A DNA stretch of 64,000 nt, from assembly GCA_965243335.1 (NCBI GenBank), contig OZ251545.1, forward strand, positions 248,001-312,000. Direction: 5' to 3'. Shown one piece after another: positions 25,747-34,129 of the stretch (its first letter is position 1; every line of letters begins with the position of its first letter). The notes under the pieces are model-generated. The model worked only from the letters and a program-made list of their open reading frames with translations. It had not been told where the DNA came from and searched no databases. Position numbers and translations under genes: made by a program. The DNA comes from JAJDXW01 sp965243335. Lineage in GTDB: Bacteria; Pseudomonadota; Gammaproteobacteria; HK1.

Positions 25747-27444
25747 TCACTTCGCGGCCCCTTCGCCGCCATCGCCCCCGCGGCCGGGCAGGAGGGCCGG
25801 CTCGGCCGGCTCCGGGCCGGCGTAGGCGAGGGTCGCGTGGGCGCGCCGGGGCGGGGCGTCCGCGCCGCGCGGATCGGCCCGGAACCAGTCGAGCTTGCCG
25901 CGGAGCCGGACCACCTCGCCCACGATCACCAGGGTCGGGGGCTCGACCCCGGCTCCTTCGACCCGGTCGGCGAGGGTCGCGAGGTCGCCCTCCACGACCC
26001 GCTGGCGCTCGGTCGTGCCCTGCTCGACGAGCGCGGCGGGGGTCGCCGGGTCGAGGCCGTGCTCGACGAGCCCCTCGCAGATCTGGCGAAGGCCCACCAG
26101 CCCCATGTAGACGACGACCGTCTGGCCCGGCCTCGCCACCGCCGGCCAGTCGAGCGCGGCGCGCCCGTTCCTGAGGTTGCCGGTGACGAACGTGCAGGCG
26201 TGGGCGTGGTCCCGGTGGGTGAGGGGGATCCCGGCGTAGGCGGCGCAGCCCGCCGCCGCGGTCACCCCCGGCACGACCTGGAACGGGATCCCTTCGTCGG
26301 CGAGGGTCGCGATCTCCTCACCGCCCCGCCCGAAGATGAACGGGTCCCCGCCCTTGAGCCGCAGCACGCGCCGGCCTTCGCGCGCGAGGCGGACGAGGAG
26401 GCGGTTGATGTCGGGCTGCCGGATCGCATGCTCGTCCCGGCGCTTCCCCGCGTAGACCTTCTCCGCATCGCGCCGCACGAGGGCGAGCACGCCGGGGGAC
26501 ACGAGGCGGTCGTACACCACCACGTCCGCCTGCTGCATGAGGCGCATGGCGCGGAAGGTGAGGAGGTCCGGGTCGCCGGGGCCGGCCCCGACGAGGTAGA
26601 CCTCCCCCGCCGCCGGGCCCCGCGCGCCGTCCCCGGCTTTGGAAACAGCCGCCGCTTCGATAGAGCCCGCCGCTTCGGGAGAAGCCGCAGCTTCAGGCGC
26701 CCCCTTCTGACGCGGGCGTCCCGGGAACGCTTGTGTCCCGCCCGCAGCTTCGGGAGAAACCGCCCCCCCGGCCTCGGGCGCGTCGCGGGCCGTCTCGGCG
26801 CTCGCGCCGCCGGGCGCCGCCGCAAGGGCCGCCGCGAGGGCCGCGCGCGCCTCCTCGATCCGGCCCGCGAACGCCATCTCGGCGATCGGACCTTCGAACA
26901 CCCGGTCCCAGAACGCCCGCCGGTCGGAGACCCGGGGCAGGCGGGCGTTGACCTCCGGCCGGGCCGCGCGCGCGAGCTCCGCGAGCCGCCCGAAGGAGCG
27001 GGGGATGAGGGTCTCGAGCCGCGCCCGGACGTAGCGGGCGAGGGAGGGGGAGGCGCCGCCGGTGGAGACCGCCGCGAGCACCGGGGAGCGATCGACGATG
27101 GCGGGCATCGAGAAGTGGCCGCGCCCGGCGTCCGAAGCGCTGTTCGCGAGGATGCCGCGCGATTCGGCGAGGGCCACGATCCGGCGGTTGAGCGCCCGGT
27201 CGTCGGTGGCCGCGACGACGAGCCTCCGGCCTTCGAGATCCGATGCCTCGAACCGCCCGCGCCGCAGCTCCACCGCCCCCTCGCGGGCGAGGTCCGCGGC
27301 GGACTCGCATGCCTCCGGGGCGACGACGCGCACCCGCCCCCCGGCCGCGGCGAGCGCCTCGGCCCGGCCCGCCCCGACCGGTCCGGCCCCGACCACCAGG
27401 CACGGCCAGCCCCGGAGGTTCAGGAAGACGGGAAGCTGCTCCAC
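25747..27444 (-). CDS. cysG: Siroheme synthase CysG (dehydrogenase/ferrochelatase plus uroporphyrinogen-III methyltransferase)
   Basis: 565 residues from a GTG, about 100 longer than typical CysG. Residues 1-~200 are the precorrin-2 dehydrogenase/sirohydrochlorin ferrochelatase half (VVGAGPVGAGRAEAL for NAD; AATDDRALNRRIV; STGGASPSLARYVRARLE). Residues ~285-530 are SUMT (VYLVGAGPGDPDLLTFRAM, RLKGGDPFIFGRGGEE, VVPGVTAAAGCAAYAGIPLTHRD, YMGL). The extra length is an Ala/Glu/Gly-rich linker (about 195-285). About 15 residues of that linker (GGTQAFPGRPRQ, near residue 235) are encoded by a fragment of the dispersed hairpin repeat. The enzyme makes siroheme and supplies precorrin-2. It is convergent with cobK. 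Confidence 0.93.
   Translation of the reverse strand: MEQLPVFLNLRGWPCLVVGAGPVGAGRAEALAAAGGRVRVVAPEACESAADLAREGAVELRRGRFEASDLEGRRLVVAATDDRALNRRIVALAESRGILANSASDAGRGHFSMPAIVDRSPVLAAVSTGGASPSLARYVRARLETLIPRSFGRLAELARAARPEVNARLPRVSDRRAFWDRVFEGPIAEMAFAGRIEEARAALAAALAAAPGGASAETARDAPEAGGAVSPEAAGGTQAFPGRPRQKGAPEAAASPEAAGSIEAAAVSKAGDGARGPAAGEVYLVGAGPGDPDLLTFRAMRLMQQADVVVYDRLVSPGVLALVRRDAEKVYAGKRRDEHAIRQPDINRLLVRLAREGRRVLRLKGGDPFIFGRGGEEIATLADEGIPFQVVPGVTAAAGCAAYAGIPLTHRDHAHACTFVTGNLRNGRAALDWPAVARPGQTVVVYMGLVGLRQICEGLVEHGLDPATPAALVEQGTTERQRVVEGDLATLADRVEGAGVEPPTLVIVGEVVRLRGKLDWFRADPRGADAPPRRAHATLAYAGPEPAEPALLPGRGGDGGEGAAK
26706..26750. repeat. Repeat fragment inside cysG linker
   Basis: GACGCGGGCGTCCCGGGAACGC followed by TTGTGTCCCGCCCGC is one arm region of the dispersed hairpin repeat. 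It lies in frame inside the cysG coding sequence and keeps the reading frame open. Confidence 0.65.
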
Positions 27445-27698
27445 CGGGGATCAGCCCGCCTTCCCCGGCGGCGGCCTCGCGGCGCCGGCCCCGGATCCGC
27501 GGCGCGCCGCCGCCTCGCGGACGGCCTCGCGATACCGCATGACGGATAAATACGCCACAAAACCATTCAAATGGCGCGTTTCAGGGATCATCGCGCCATA
27601 CAAGCGGCCATGCAAGCAGGACCGCGCCATCCATGCGCCACTTCAGGAGGCGGCGGCCTTCGCGTCGCGCCGTCTTACCTCGCGGCCACGATGCAAGA
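27445..27698. other. cysG upstream region, no clear gene
   Basis: About 250 bases upstream of cysG hold no convincing ORF. A 28-codon minus-strand frame starting at 27540 with an Arg/Ala-rich product is probably chance. The part 27540-27620 is AT-richer than its surroundings and is a reasonable place for the cysG promoter, but no consensus -35/-10 pair is clear. Confidence 0.4.
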
Positions 27699-27728
27699 AG
27701 GCGCGCGGGCCATCGGACCCGCGCGCCT
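27699..27728 (-). terminator. Rho-independent-like terminator of the autotransporter gene
   Basis: Perfect stem of 11 bp (AGGCGCGCGGG pairing with CCCGCGCGCCT, 8-base loop) about 30 bases after the barrel-end stop codon. In the minus-strand direction it is followed by TTCTTGC, a modest T-rich tract. Confidence 0.55.
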
Positions 27729-27756
27729 CCGTTCCCCGTGCTTCGCGGCGCGCGCC

Positions 27757-28332
27757 TAGAACCGCACGCGCAGCTCCAGGCCCCCGCCGTATCCGCTCGT
27801 GTCGCTTCCGCTCGTGCGGTAGCCCGCGGTGGCCCGCACCACCACGTTCTCATCCAACTCGAACACCCCGCCGGCCCCGAGATGCACCGACGCCGATCGT
27901 CACGGTGCTCCTGATGTCCACGGTGGCCGTGCCGGCGCCCCCCAGCTTGTCCATGTTGACGCCGCGGCCGCTCCCCGTCACGCTGACGGCGCCCGCGGTG
28001 CCGAGAATGATGGCGTAGTTGCCGGAAGCGGCGTTGGATGAGGCGGCTATACTGAAGCTCGTGCTCGTCCCCGAGACCACGGTCGCCGGCCCGCCTGGGG
28101 CGGTGACCGTGAGGCTGGCGCTGCCTGTCACATTGAAGCGGACGTTGTTATGCGCTTGGTCGGCGCAGGTGAGCGAGGTGTCGGACGATATTCCATTTGA
28201 CGTTGCCCCGCAGCCCTGCGCCCACGCCGCGCCCGGCACGAGCAGCAGCGCCGCCGCCGCGAGCAGCAAGGCGGCCAGCGCGCCGGAAACGGGCGCTCCC
28301 GCGCCCGCCGCTTCCAGGAGCCGGGCCTTCAT
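27757..28332 (-). pseudogene. Internally deleted, frameshifted autotransporter-type outer-membrane protein
   Basis: The 5' part (from ATG at 28332) codes for a signal peptide with a long hydrophobic core ending AAWAQ and about 120 residues of Thr/Ser/Gly/Val-rich passenger-like sequence (TSTSFSIAASSNAASGN, STVTIGVGAS). That frame stops at 27850. From about 27870 another frame continues without a break as HLGAGGVFELDENVVVRATA, GYRTSGSDTSGYGGG and LELRVRF, then a stop at 27757. Alternating residues ending in Phe are the mark of a final beta-barrel strand pair. So the start of the passenger was joined out of frame to the very end of a barrel domain, with the middle (commonly hundreds to thousands of codons) lost. 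An 18-G tract lies just upstream. Confidence 0.7.
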
Positions 28333-28357
28333 TCCGGAACCCCGATGCAGGTGCGGC

Positions 28358-28375
28358 GGGGGGGGGGGGGGGGGG
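28358..28375. repeat. Homopolymeric G tract (18 G)
   Basis: An uninterrupted run of 18 G starts 26 bases upstream of the autotransporter remnant's ATG (minus strand, where it reads poly-C). It is in the leader/RBS zone, where length change could affect expression. Confidence 0.88.
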
Positions 28376-28435
28376 TATTTCTGCGGTCAGTGCTTCCGGC
28401 CATCCTCGGAACCTCCTCCTCTTGAAATCCGCCCG

Positions 28436-28500
28436 GCTCGAACCGTTCGCGCCCCCGTGCGGGCGGGATGCCCGCGTTCCCAGGGACGTACTCGCGCAGG
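28436..28500. repeat. Partial dispersed hairpin repeat
   Basis: GAACCGTTCGCGCCCCCGTG, then GCGGGATGCCCGCGTTCCCAG, is one half of the repeat core upstream of the autotransporter remnant. The neighbouring 28548-28570 contains an AT-richer segment with the small inverted repeat TGACG-ATA-CGTCA, a possible operator but too short to assign. Confidence 0.5.
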
Positions 28501-28596
28501 CGCCGGAGTACCGGCGTCGGATGGGGGTCGTCGGTCCGTATCCTGACTTCGACACTTGACGATACGTCATATGGAAACCTTCGAATGCGTGAAGCC

Positions 28597-28628
28597 GGCC
28601 CGGGGCGCCCCCTCGGGCGCCCCGGGCC
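28597..28628 (-). terminator. Strong hairpin after the sugar ABC operon
   Basis: A perfect 14-bp stem (GGCCCGGGGCGCCC / GGGCGCCCCGGGCC) with a 4-base loop sits 30 bases past the stop of the substrate-binding protein gene. No T-run follows, so termination may depend on Rho, or the hairpin may protect the 3' end of the transcript. Confidence 0.5.
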
Positions 28629-28659
28629 GCGGGTGGGAAGCGAAGCGGAGCGCAACCCC

Positions 28660-29583
28660 CTACCGGTAGCTCTCCGCGTTCTCCTTCGTCACGAGCTCCG
28701 CCCCGGTATCGATCTCGTCGGGAAGCTCCTCGCCCGCGACGAGCTTCAGCACCGCCTCGACCCCCATCGCCCCCATGACCGCGGGGCGCTGCGCCACGGA
28801 AGCGGCCAGCTCGCCCTTCAGGATGCTCTCGGCCGCGTTCGGGTTGCCGTCGAACCCGACGATCATGACCTGGTCCAGCATCCTCGCGGTCCGAAGCGCT
28901 TCGATGGCGCCGAGCGCCATGTTGTCGTTCGAGGCGAAGATCGCCCGCAGGCCGGGATTGGCGGTGAGGATGTTCTCGGTGGCGGTCTGCGCCTTCCCCG
29001 CGTCCCAGTCGGCGGGCTGCTCCGCGACGAGCTCGAGGCCGCAGTCGAGGAGGCCCTCGCGCCCGCCCTGCGCCCGGTGCTGGCCGGTGGTCGAGGTGAC
29101 GATGCCCTGCAGCACCGCGACCTCGCTTCCCGACTCGACGTTGTCGCAGATGTGCTGGGCGCCGATCCGGGCCGCCGGGACGTTGTTCGTCCCGATGTAG
29201 GTCCCCGGCATGTCGGCGCGCTTGTCGATGAAGACGACGTGGACACCGCGCTTGCGCGCCTGCTCGAGCACGGGCACGAGGGCCGCGGTGTCCGCCGGCG
29301 CGATCGCGATGCCGGCCACCCCCTTGGCGATCTGGTCCTCGACCATGGCGATCTGCCCGGCGACGTCGGTCTCGCCCCCGGCCGGGGCGACGGCCGCCAC
29401 GTCGATGCCGAGCTCCGCCCCCTTGTCCAGCGCGCCCTTGGTGACCGCCGCCCAGAACGGGTTGGCCGAGCCGGAATCCGACATGATCACCGCGACCCTG
29501 GTGTCCGCGAGGGCCACTCCCCCGCCGAACGCCGCGGTGAGGCCGGCGGCGGCAAGAAGGCTCTTCAGCTTGTATCGAGTCAT
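28660..29583 (-). CDS. Sugar ABC transporter periplasmic substrate-binding protein
   Basis: 307 residues, GAGGAGTGGAAC directly before the ATG. Signal peptide of about 26 residues (LLAAAGLTAAFGGGVALA-D). The mature part is a type I periplasmic-binding/LacI-like fold (RVAVIMSDSGSANPFWAAVTKGALDKG, PADTAALVPVLEQARKRGVHVVFIDKRAD, IFASNDNMALGAIEAL, VGFDGNPNA). Similar to ribose/allose/xylitol-type binding proteins. It is the last gene of an ATPase-permease-binding protein operon transcribed leftwards; the gap after the permease is 86 bases. Substrate probably a pentose or polyol, by family. Confidence 0.9.
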   Translation of the reverse strand: MTRYKLKSLLAAAGLTAAFGGGVALADTRVAVIMSDSGSANPFWAAVTKGALDKGAELGIDVAAVAPAGGETDVAGQIAMVEDQIAKGVAGIAIAPADTAALVPVLEQARKRGVHVVFIDKRADMPGTYIGTNNVPAARIGAQHICDNVESGSEVAVLQGIVTSTTGQHRAQGGREGLLDCGLELVAEQPADWDAGKAQTATENILTANPGLRAIFASNDNMALGAIEALRTARMLDQVMIVGFDGNPNAAESILKGELAASVAQRPAVMGAMGVEAVLKLVAGEELPDEIDTGAELVTKENAESYR

Positions 29584-29669
29584 GTTCCACTCCTCGTTTG
29601 TGCGAACTCCGTTGACTTGCGTTGCCCGGGTCCCGCCGCCGGAGCTCGCGCGCCGGAACCCGGTTCTCG

Positions 29670-30692
29670 TCACGGACCGCGGCCCGCGCGCCGGCGGAGC
29701 ACGTCCACGAACACCGCGCCGACCACGATCATCCCGATCAGGGTCTGCTGCCAGAAGGCGCTCACGTCCATCAGGTTCAGCCCGTTGCGGAGCAGCCCCA
29801 TGACGAGCACCCCCGCGAAGACCCCGAGCACGGTTCCGCGCCCGCCGAAGAAGCTGGCGCCGCCGATGATGACGGCCGCGATCGCGTCCAGCTCGGCGCC
29901 GATCCCGGCGTTCGGAAACCCGGCCCCGGTGCGGCCGGCCATGAGCAGCCCCGCGAGCCCGGCGAAGAACCCCGCCGTCCCGTAGACGATGAGCAGGATG
30001 CGGTTGACGTTGATCCCGCTGACCCGCGCCGCCTGTGGGTTGCCCCCGACGGCGAAGACGTGCCGGCCGATCGACGTCCGGTTCAGGAAGTACGCGGTCC
30101 CCGCGTAGCACACGAGCAGGACCACCGCGCTCACCGGGATGGAGCCGAACTTGCCGAGGAAGGGCACGGGGATCTCGCCGGACCCGAGGAACCGGATGGT
30201 GTCGGAGACCCCGGAGACCGGGCGCCCCCCGGAGACGAGGTTGGTGACCCCGCGCAGGGTGTACAGGGTGCCCAGGGTCATGATGAAGGGGTGCGGCAGG
30301 CGCAGCACGGTCAGCCCGAAGCCGTTGACCAGGCCGCAGAGGACCCCGATCGCCGGGCCGACGAGGATCGCGGCGGGCCAGGGCCAGCCCGCGACGTCCG
30401 CCATCGCGAGGAGCATCGTCGCGAGGGCCATGATCGAGCCGACGGAGAGGTCGATGCCGGCCGTCAGGATGACCACGTAGAGCCCGAGCGCCAGCAGCGC
30501 GTTCATCGCGATCTGGCGCAGGACGTTGGTGAGGTTCTGGGCCGAGAGGAAGACGTCCGGCTGGAGCAGGGTCAGGACCAGCGCCATCAGCAGGACCATG
30601 CCGAAGACGCCGTACTTCTCGAGCAGCCTCAGCCGGCGCCGGGCGGCCTCCTCGGCGGAGGGGGCGACGGCCATCCGCTCGGGCCCCTTCAT
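29670..30692 (-). CDS. Sugar ABC transporter permease (RbsC-like)
   Basis: 340 residues. About eight to ten hydrophobic segments and the RbsC-family signatures LTAGIDLSVGSIMAL (about residue 78), NGFGLTVLRLPHPFIMTLGTL, GGNPQAARVSGINVNR and VIIGGASFFGGRGTVLG. The ATG overlaps the ATPase gene stop (ATGA), so the two are translationally coupled. Forms the inner-membrane channel, probably as a homodimer. Confidence 0.92.
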   Translation of the reverse strand: MKGPERMAVAPSAEEAARRRLRLLEKYGVFGMVLLMALVLTLLQPDVFLSAQNLTNVLRQIAMNALLALGLYVVILTAGIDLSVGSIMALATMLLAMADVAGWPWPAAILVGPAIGVLCGLVNGFGLTVLRLPHPFIMTLGTLYTLRGVTNLVSGGRPVSGVSDTIRFLGSGEIPVPFLGKFGSIPVSAVVLLVCYAGTAYFLNRTSIGRHVFAVGGNPQAARVSGINVNRILLIVYGTAGFFAGLAGLLMAGRTGAGFPNAGIGAELDAIAAVIIGGASFFGGRGTVLGVFAGVLVMGLLRNGLNLMDVSAFWQQTLIGMIVVGAVFVDVLRRRAGRGP

Positions 30693-31486
30693 GCGCCTTC
30701 ATGGGCCAGCCCGTCGGCATGGCCCCGCGTGCCCATGATCCAGCCGATGACCTCGTTGCGGCTGGTCTCCGCGATCGGCGCCTCCTCGAAGTTGCGCCCG
30801 TGGAAGAGCGCCATGACCCGGTCGCAGACGAAGAACACGTCGTCCATCCGGTGGCTGATCAGGATGACGCTCGCCCCGTGGTCCTTGAGGCTCCTGATGA
30901 GGTCGAGGACCTTGCCGACCTCCTTGATGGCGAGGGCGGCGGTCGGCTCGTCCATGATCACGACCCGGCCCTCGAAGGCGGTGGCGCGGGCGATCGCGAC
31001 GGCCTGGGCCTGCCCCCCGGAGAGCTCTTCGACCCGCTGGTCGACCGACTTGACGGTGATGTTGAGCCGGTCGAGATGGTCCATCGCCATCTTGCGCGAC
31101 AGCTTCTCGTCCACGATCGTGAAGCCGAGGACCCGGCGGCCGGGCTCGCGGCCGAGGTAGATGTTCTCGTGGATGGGGAGGTTCCCGGCGAGGGCGAGGT
31201 CCTGGTACACCATCTCGATGCCGATGTTCTGCGCGTCGCGCGGCGAGCTCAGCACGACGGTCCGGGAGTCGAAGACGATCTCCCCGGCGGTGGGGGGATG
31301 GAGCCCCGACAGCACCTTCATCAGGGTCGACTTGCCCGCCCCGTTGTCCCCCACGACCCCCAGCACCTCGCCGGGAAAGAGCCGGAGGTCGACCCCGTCG
31401 AGGGCGGTGATCGCCCCGAACCGCTTGGTGACGCGGCGCGCCTCGAGGAGCGGCGCGGCCTGCGCGCGGTCGGCGGCGTCGCTCAT
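30689..31486 (-). CDS. Sugar ABC transporter ATP-binding protein
   Basis: 265 residues, so a single nucleotide-binding domain rather than the double RbsA form. Walker A GDNGAGKST (46-54), Q-loop around VYQDLAL, signature LSGGQAQ, Walker B VVIMDEP and H-loop SHRMDD. It energises the adjacent permease. Single-domain partners of this type occur in XylG/FrcA-like systems. It is the first gene of the operon; the 154-base gap to the divergent SDR gene should hold both promoters. Confidence 0.92.
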   Translation of the reverse strand: MSDAADRAQAAPLLEARRVTKRFGAITALDGVDLRLFPGEVLGVVGDNGAGKSTLMKVLSGLHPPTAGEIVFDSRTVVLSSPRDAQNIGIEMVYQDLALAGNLPIHENIYLGREPGRRVLGFTIVDEKLSRKMAMDHLDRLNITVKSVDQRVEELSGGQAQAVAIARATAFEGRVVIMDEPTAALAIKEVGKVLDLIRSLKDHGASVILISHRMDDVFFVCDRVMALFHGRNFEEAPIAETSRNEVIGWIMGTRGHADGLAHEGA

Positions 31487-31640
31487 CTTCCTCCTTCCCT
31501 CCCTCCGGTGCGGGGCCGGGCCGCAACCCCCCGACTGCCCCGGCGGCCGTCACCCTGCATGATAATGGCGATGCAGGCGTCGGGGGGAGCGCACGGCTCG
31601 CGCCCGCCGCCGCCGCCGGATTGCGACAGGAGGAACGGTC

Positions 31641-32294
31641 ATGCCCACCGCGGCGATCATCGGAGCGAGCCGGGGGATCGGCCTCGGCCTCGTGGAGCGG
31701 TATGCGGCCGAGGGCTGGCGGGTGCACGCGACGACCCGCACCCCGGAGCGCCCCGGAGCGCTCGGGGAGGTCGCCGGCGACGTGCGCGTCCACGGGCTCG
31801 ACGTGACCGACCGCTCGCAGCAGCGGGCGCTTCGCGACGCGCTGGCGGACGAGGCCGTCGACGTCCTCATCCACAACGCCGGGGTCTACGGGCGCGGGAT
31901 GTCGGTCGCCGCCGTGCGCCGGGTCAACGTGGAGGCTCCGATCGAGGTCGCGGAGACGCTGATGGACGCGGTGCTTCGGAGCGGGCAGCGGAAGATCGCG
32001 CTCATCACCAGCATGATGGGGGCCCGGCGCGGGTCGACCCGGAGCCTCGGGAAGTACGGCGACTCGAAGGCGGCGCTGAACGACCGCTTCCGCGCCCGCG
32101 AGGCGGCGTGGCGCGAGCGCGGCTGCCTCGCGGTCGTCATCCACCCGGGATGGGTGCGCACCGACATGGGCGGGCGCAACGCCGCGATCTCGGTGGAGGA
32201 GAGCGCGCGCGGGATCTGCGAGGTCATGGCCGCCCTCGACGCGGACGGCCACGGCCGCTTCCGGACCTGGGAGGGGCGCGAGCATCCCTGGTAG
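31641..32294 (+). CDS. Short SDR family protein (C-factor/CsgA-like)
   Basis: 217 residues with AGGAGGAACGGTC upstream of the ATG. Starts with the cofactor loop AAIIGASRGIGLGLVERYA, then HNAGVYG, SMMGARRGS and the catalytic Y-x3-K in KYGDSKAAL. Ends in WEGREHPW. Resembles the sniffer/C-factor branch of SDRs acting on carbonyl substrates. It is divergent from the sugar ABC operon and followed by a repeat element; no operon partner is evident. Confidence 0.85.
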   Translation: MPTAAIIGASRGIGLGLVERYAAEGWRVHATTRTPERPGALGEVAGDVRVHGLDVTDRSQQRALRDALADEAVDVLIHNAGVYGRGMSVAAVRRVNVEAPIEVAETLMDAVLRSGQRKIALITSMMGARRGSTRSLGKYGDSKAALNDRFRAREAAWRERGCLAVVIHPGWVRTDMGGRNAAISVEESARGICEVMAALDADGHGRFRTWEGREHPW

Positions 32295-32342
32295 GCGGCG
32301 ACGGACGCGGGGGGCGGGGGTGCGGCCCGGCCATCAAGGCCC

Positions 32343-32615
32343 GTGCGCTGTTCATAACCTATTGATAGTGATAGTGGAGAGAAGGGCGAGATATTTTTAC
32401 CCCACGGGGATGGCGTTGTTCCAAGGTTTTGGGTCGGTTCGAGGGGCTTTGGGGCGGATTTCACCCCACGGCGGCGCTTGTGCGGGACCCTTGGGAACGC
32501 GGGCGTCCCGCCCGCACGGGGGCGGAGCCCCCGGAAATGAGAATGCGGGCGGGACGCCCGCGTTCCCAGGAGCACCTGCGACGAGGCATGTTTGGCGAAG
32601 GACCCCACAGCGCAC
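32343..32615 (+). repeat. MITE-like dispersed repeat, full-length copy
   Basis: 273 bases between GTGCGCTGT (32343-32351) and ACAGCGCAC (32607-32615), then ATGCCTCG. Internal segments in the same order as the copy at 25393: AT-rich GATATTTTTACCCC, GGTTTTGGGTCGGTTCGAGG, hairpin arms about 32489-32516 and 32547-32572, GCATGTTTGGCGAAGGACCC. It occupies most of the 484-base gap between the SDR and P450 genes; the remainder (32616-32778) is GC-rich with no gene seen. Confidence 0.85.
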
Positions 32616-32778
32616 ATGCCTCGGGCCGGGGATTCCGTGATCCGGGCCGGCTTCAGGGTGTTATCGTCCGCCCGGAGGAAGCGCGCCGGCGGCGGCGCGG
32701 GGCGCGGCGCGGAGGGGCGTCGGCGACGCTGCCGGGAGGGGCGGGGAAAGGCGCGGCCGGCCGCGCGGGGAGGGAACG

Positions 32779-34038
32779 ATGGCGCTGAGCGGAGCGATTC
32801 GGTCGCTGGTGATCCACACCGTGCTGGTGCGCGAGCGCTGGCAGAGCGGGGTCGTGTACAACCCGGTGTCGGCGCGGATGGCCCAGGACCCGTATCCGGA
32901 CTATGCCCGGCTCCGGGAGCGGAGCCCGGTGCACCGCAGCCGGCTCCTGAAGGGGTGGGTGTTCTCGCGCTACGCGGACGTGGACACGGTCCTCCGCGAC
33001 CATCGGCGCTTCTCCAGCGATCCGCGCAAGCGCAACCTCTCGCGCCGGCAGAAGGCCACCCTGCCGCCCCCGGCCGACTACACCATGCTGTTCCTGGACC
33101 CTCCCGACCACACGCGGCTCCGGGGGCTCGTCAACAAGGCGTTCACCCGCCGGGCGGTCAACGCCCTGGAGCCCCACGTCCGGGGCCTCATGCACTCGCT
33201 GCTGGACGCGGTGGACCCGAGCGGCTTCGACCTCATGGAGGCGGTCGCGAGCCCGCTGCCGGTCATCGTGATCGCGGAGATGCTGGGGGTGCCGGCGGAG
33301 GATCGCCCCCGGTTCCGGGTCTGGTCGGCCCAGCGCGCCCGCCTCCTCGAGCCGACCATCGGCGCGCGCGAGCGCGAGGTCGCGGCGGAGGCGGGAGAAG
33401 CGTTCAACGACTACTTCCGACCCATCATCCAGGCCCGGCGCGCGGCCCCCGAGGACGACGTCGTGAGCGCCCTCGCGCAGGCGGAGGAGGAAGGCGACGT
33501 CCTCACCGAGCGCGAGCTGCTGAACATGCTCCGCCTGCTGCTCATCGCCGGCAACGAGACCACCACCAACCTCATCGGCAACGGGATGCTCGCGCTGCTG
33601 CGCAATCCGGGCGAGCTGGAGCGGCTGCGCGCCGACCCCGGCCTGATCCCGTCCGCGGTCGAGGAGCTGCTGCGTTTCGATTCGCCGGTGCAGACGGACT
33701 TCCGCGGCGCGCTCGAGGACTGCGAGGTGAACGGCGCCCCGGTGCGGCGCGGCGAGAACGTCTTCCTCCTGATCGGCTCCGCCAACCGCGACCCGGCGAT
33801 GTTCGAGGAGCCGGACCGGCTGGACGTGGGCCGCTCCGGGACCAGCCACATCTCGTTCGGCCGCGGCATCCACCACTGCCTCGGGGCGCCCCTCGCGCGC
33901 CTCGAAGGGCGCATCTTCTTCGAGGTCCTGCTCGAGCGCTTCGCGTCGATGCGCCTCCTCGCCGAGCGTCCCGCGTATCGGGGCGGGGTGGTGCTCCGCG
34001 GCCTCGAATCCCTGCCCATCGCCGCCGTTCCCGCGTAG
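32779..34038 (+). CDS. Cytochrome P450
   Basis: 419 residues, GGGAGGGAACG before the ATG. Heme-ligand signature FGRGIHHCLGAPLA with Cys about residue 367, the I-helix LLIAGNETTTNLI (oxygen-activating A-G-x-E-T-T), and the K-helix E-x-x-R in VEELLRF. The bacterial soluble class I type (CYP107/CYP125-like spacing), needing an external ferredoxin and reductase that are not adjacent. Substrate unknown. No membrane anchor apart from a mildly hydrophobic N-terminus. Confidence 0.92.
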   Translation: MALSGAIRSLVIHTVLVRERWQSGVVYNPVSARMAQDPYPDYARLRERSPVHRSRLLKGWVFSRYADVDTVLRDHRRFSSDPRKRNLSRRQKATLPPPADYTMLFLDPPDHTRLRGLVNKAFTRRAVNALEPHVRGLMHSLLDAVDPSGFDLMEAVASPLPVIVIAEMLGVPAEDRPRFRVWSAQRARLLEPTIGAREREVAAEAGEAFNDYFRPIIQARRAAPEDDVVSALAQAEEEGDVLTERELLNMLRLLLIAGNETTTNLIGNGMLALLRNPGELERLRADPGLIPSAVEELLRFDSPVQTDFRGALEDCEVNGAPVRRGENVFLLIGSANRDPAMFEEPDRLDVGRSGTSHISFGRGIHHCLGAPLARLEGRIFFEVLLERFASMRLLAERPAYRGGVVLRGLESLPIAAVPA

Positions 34039-34129
34039 CCCGAACGCGCCCGCGTCCACCTTGGCCGCCGCGACCGGGGCGGCAGCGTCGGGACGGCCCA
34101 CACCCTGCGGGCAGGCTCGCCGGACCGAA

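Noticed and set aside
27445..27540. 28-residue minus-strand ORF upstream of cysG
   Set aside because: Arg/Ala-rich, no convincing RBS and no recognisable homology; probably chance in GC-rich DNA.
28557..28569. Operator TGACG-ATA-CGTCA
   Set aside because: Only a 5-bp inverted repeat; no cognate regulator gene nearby, expected by chance in this length of sequence.
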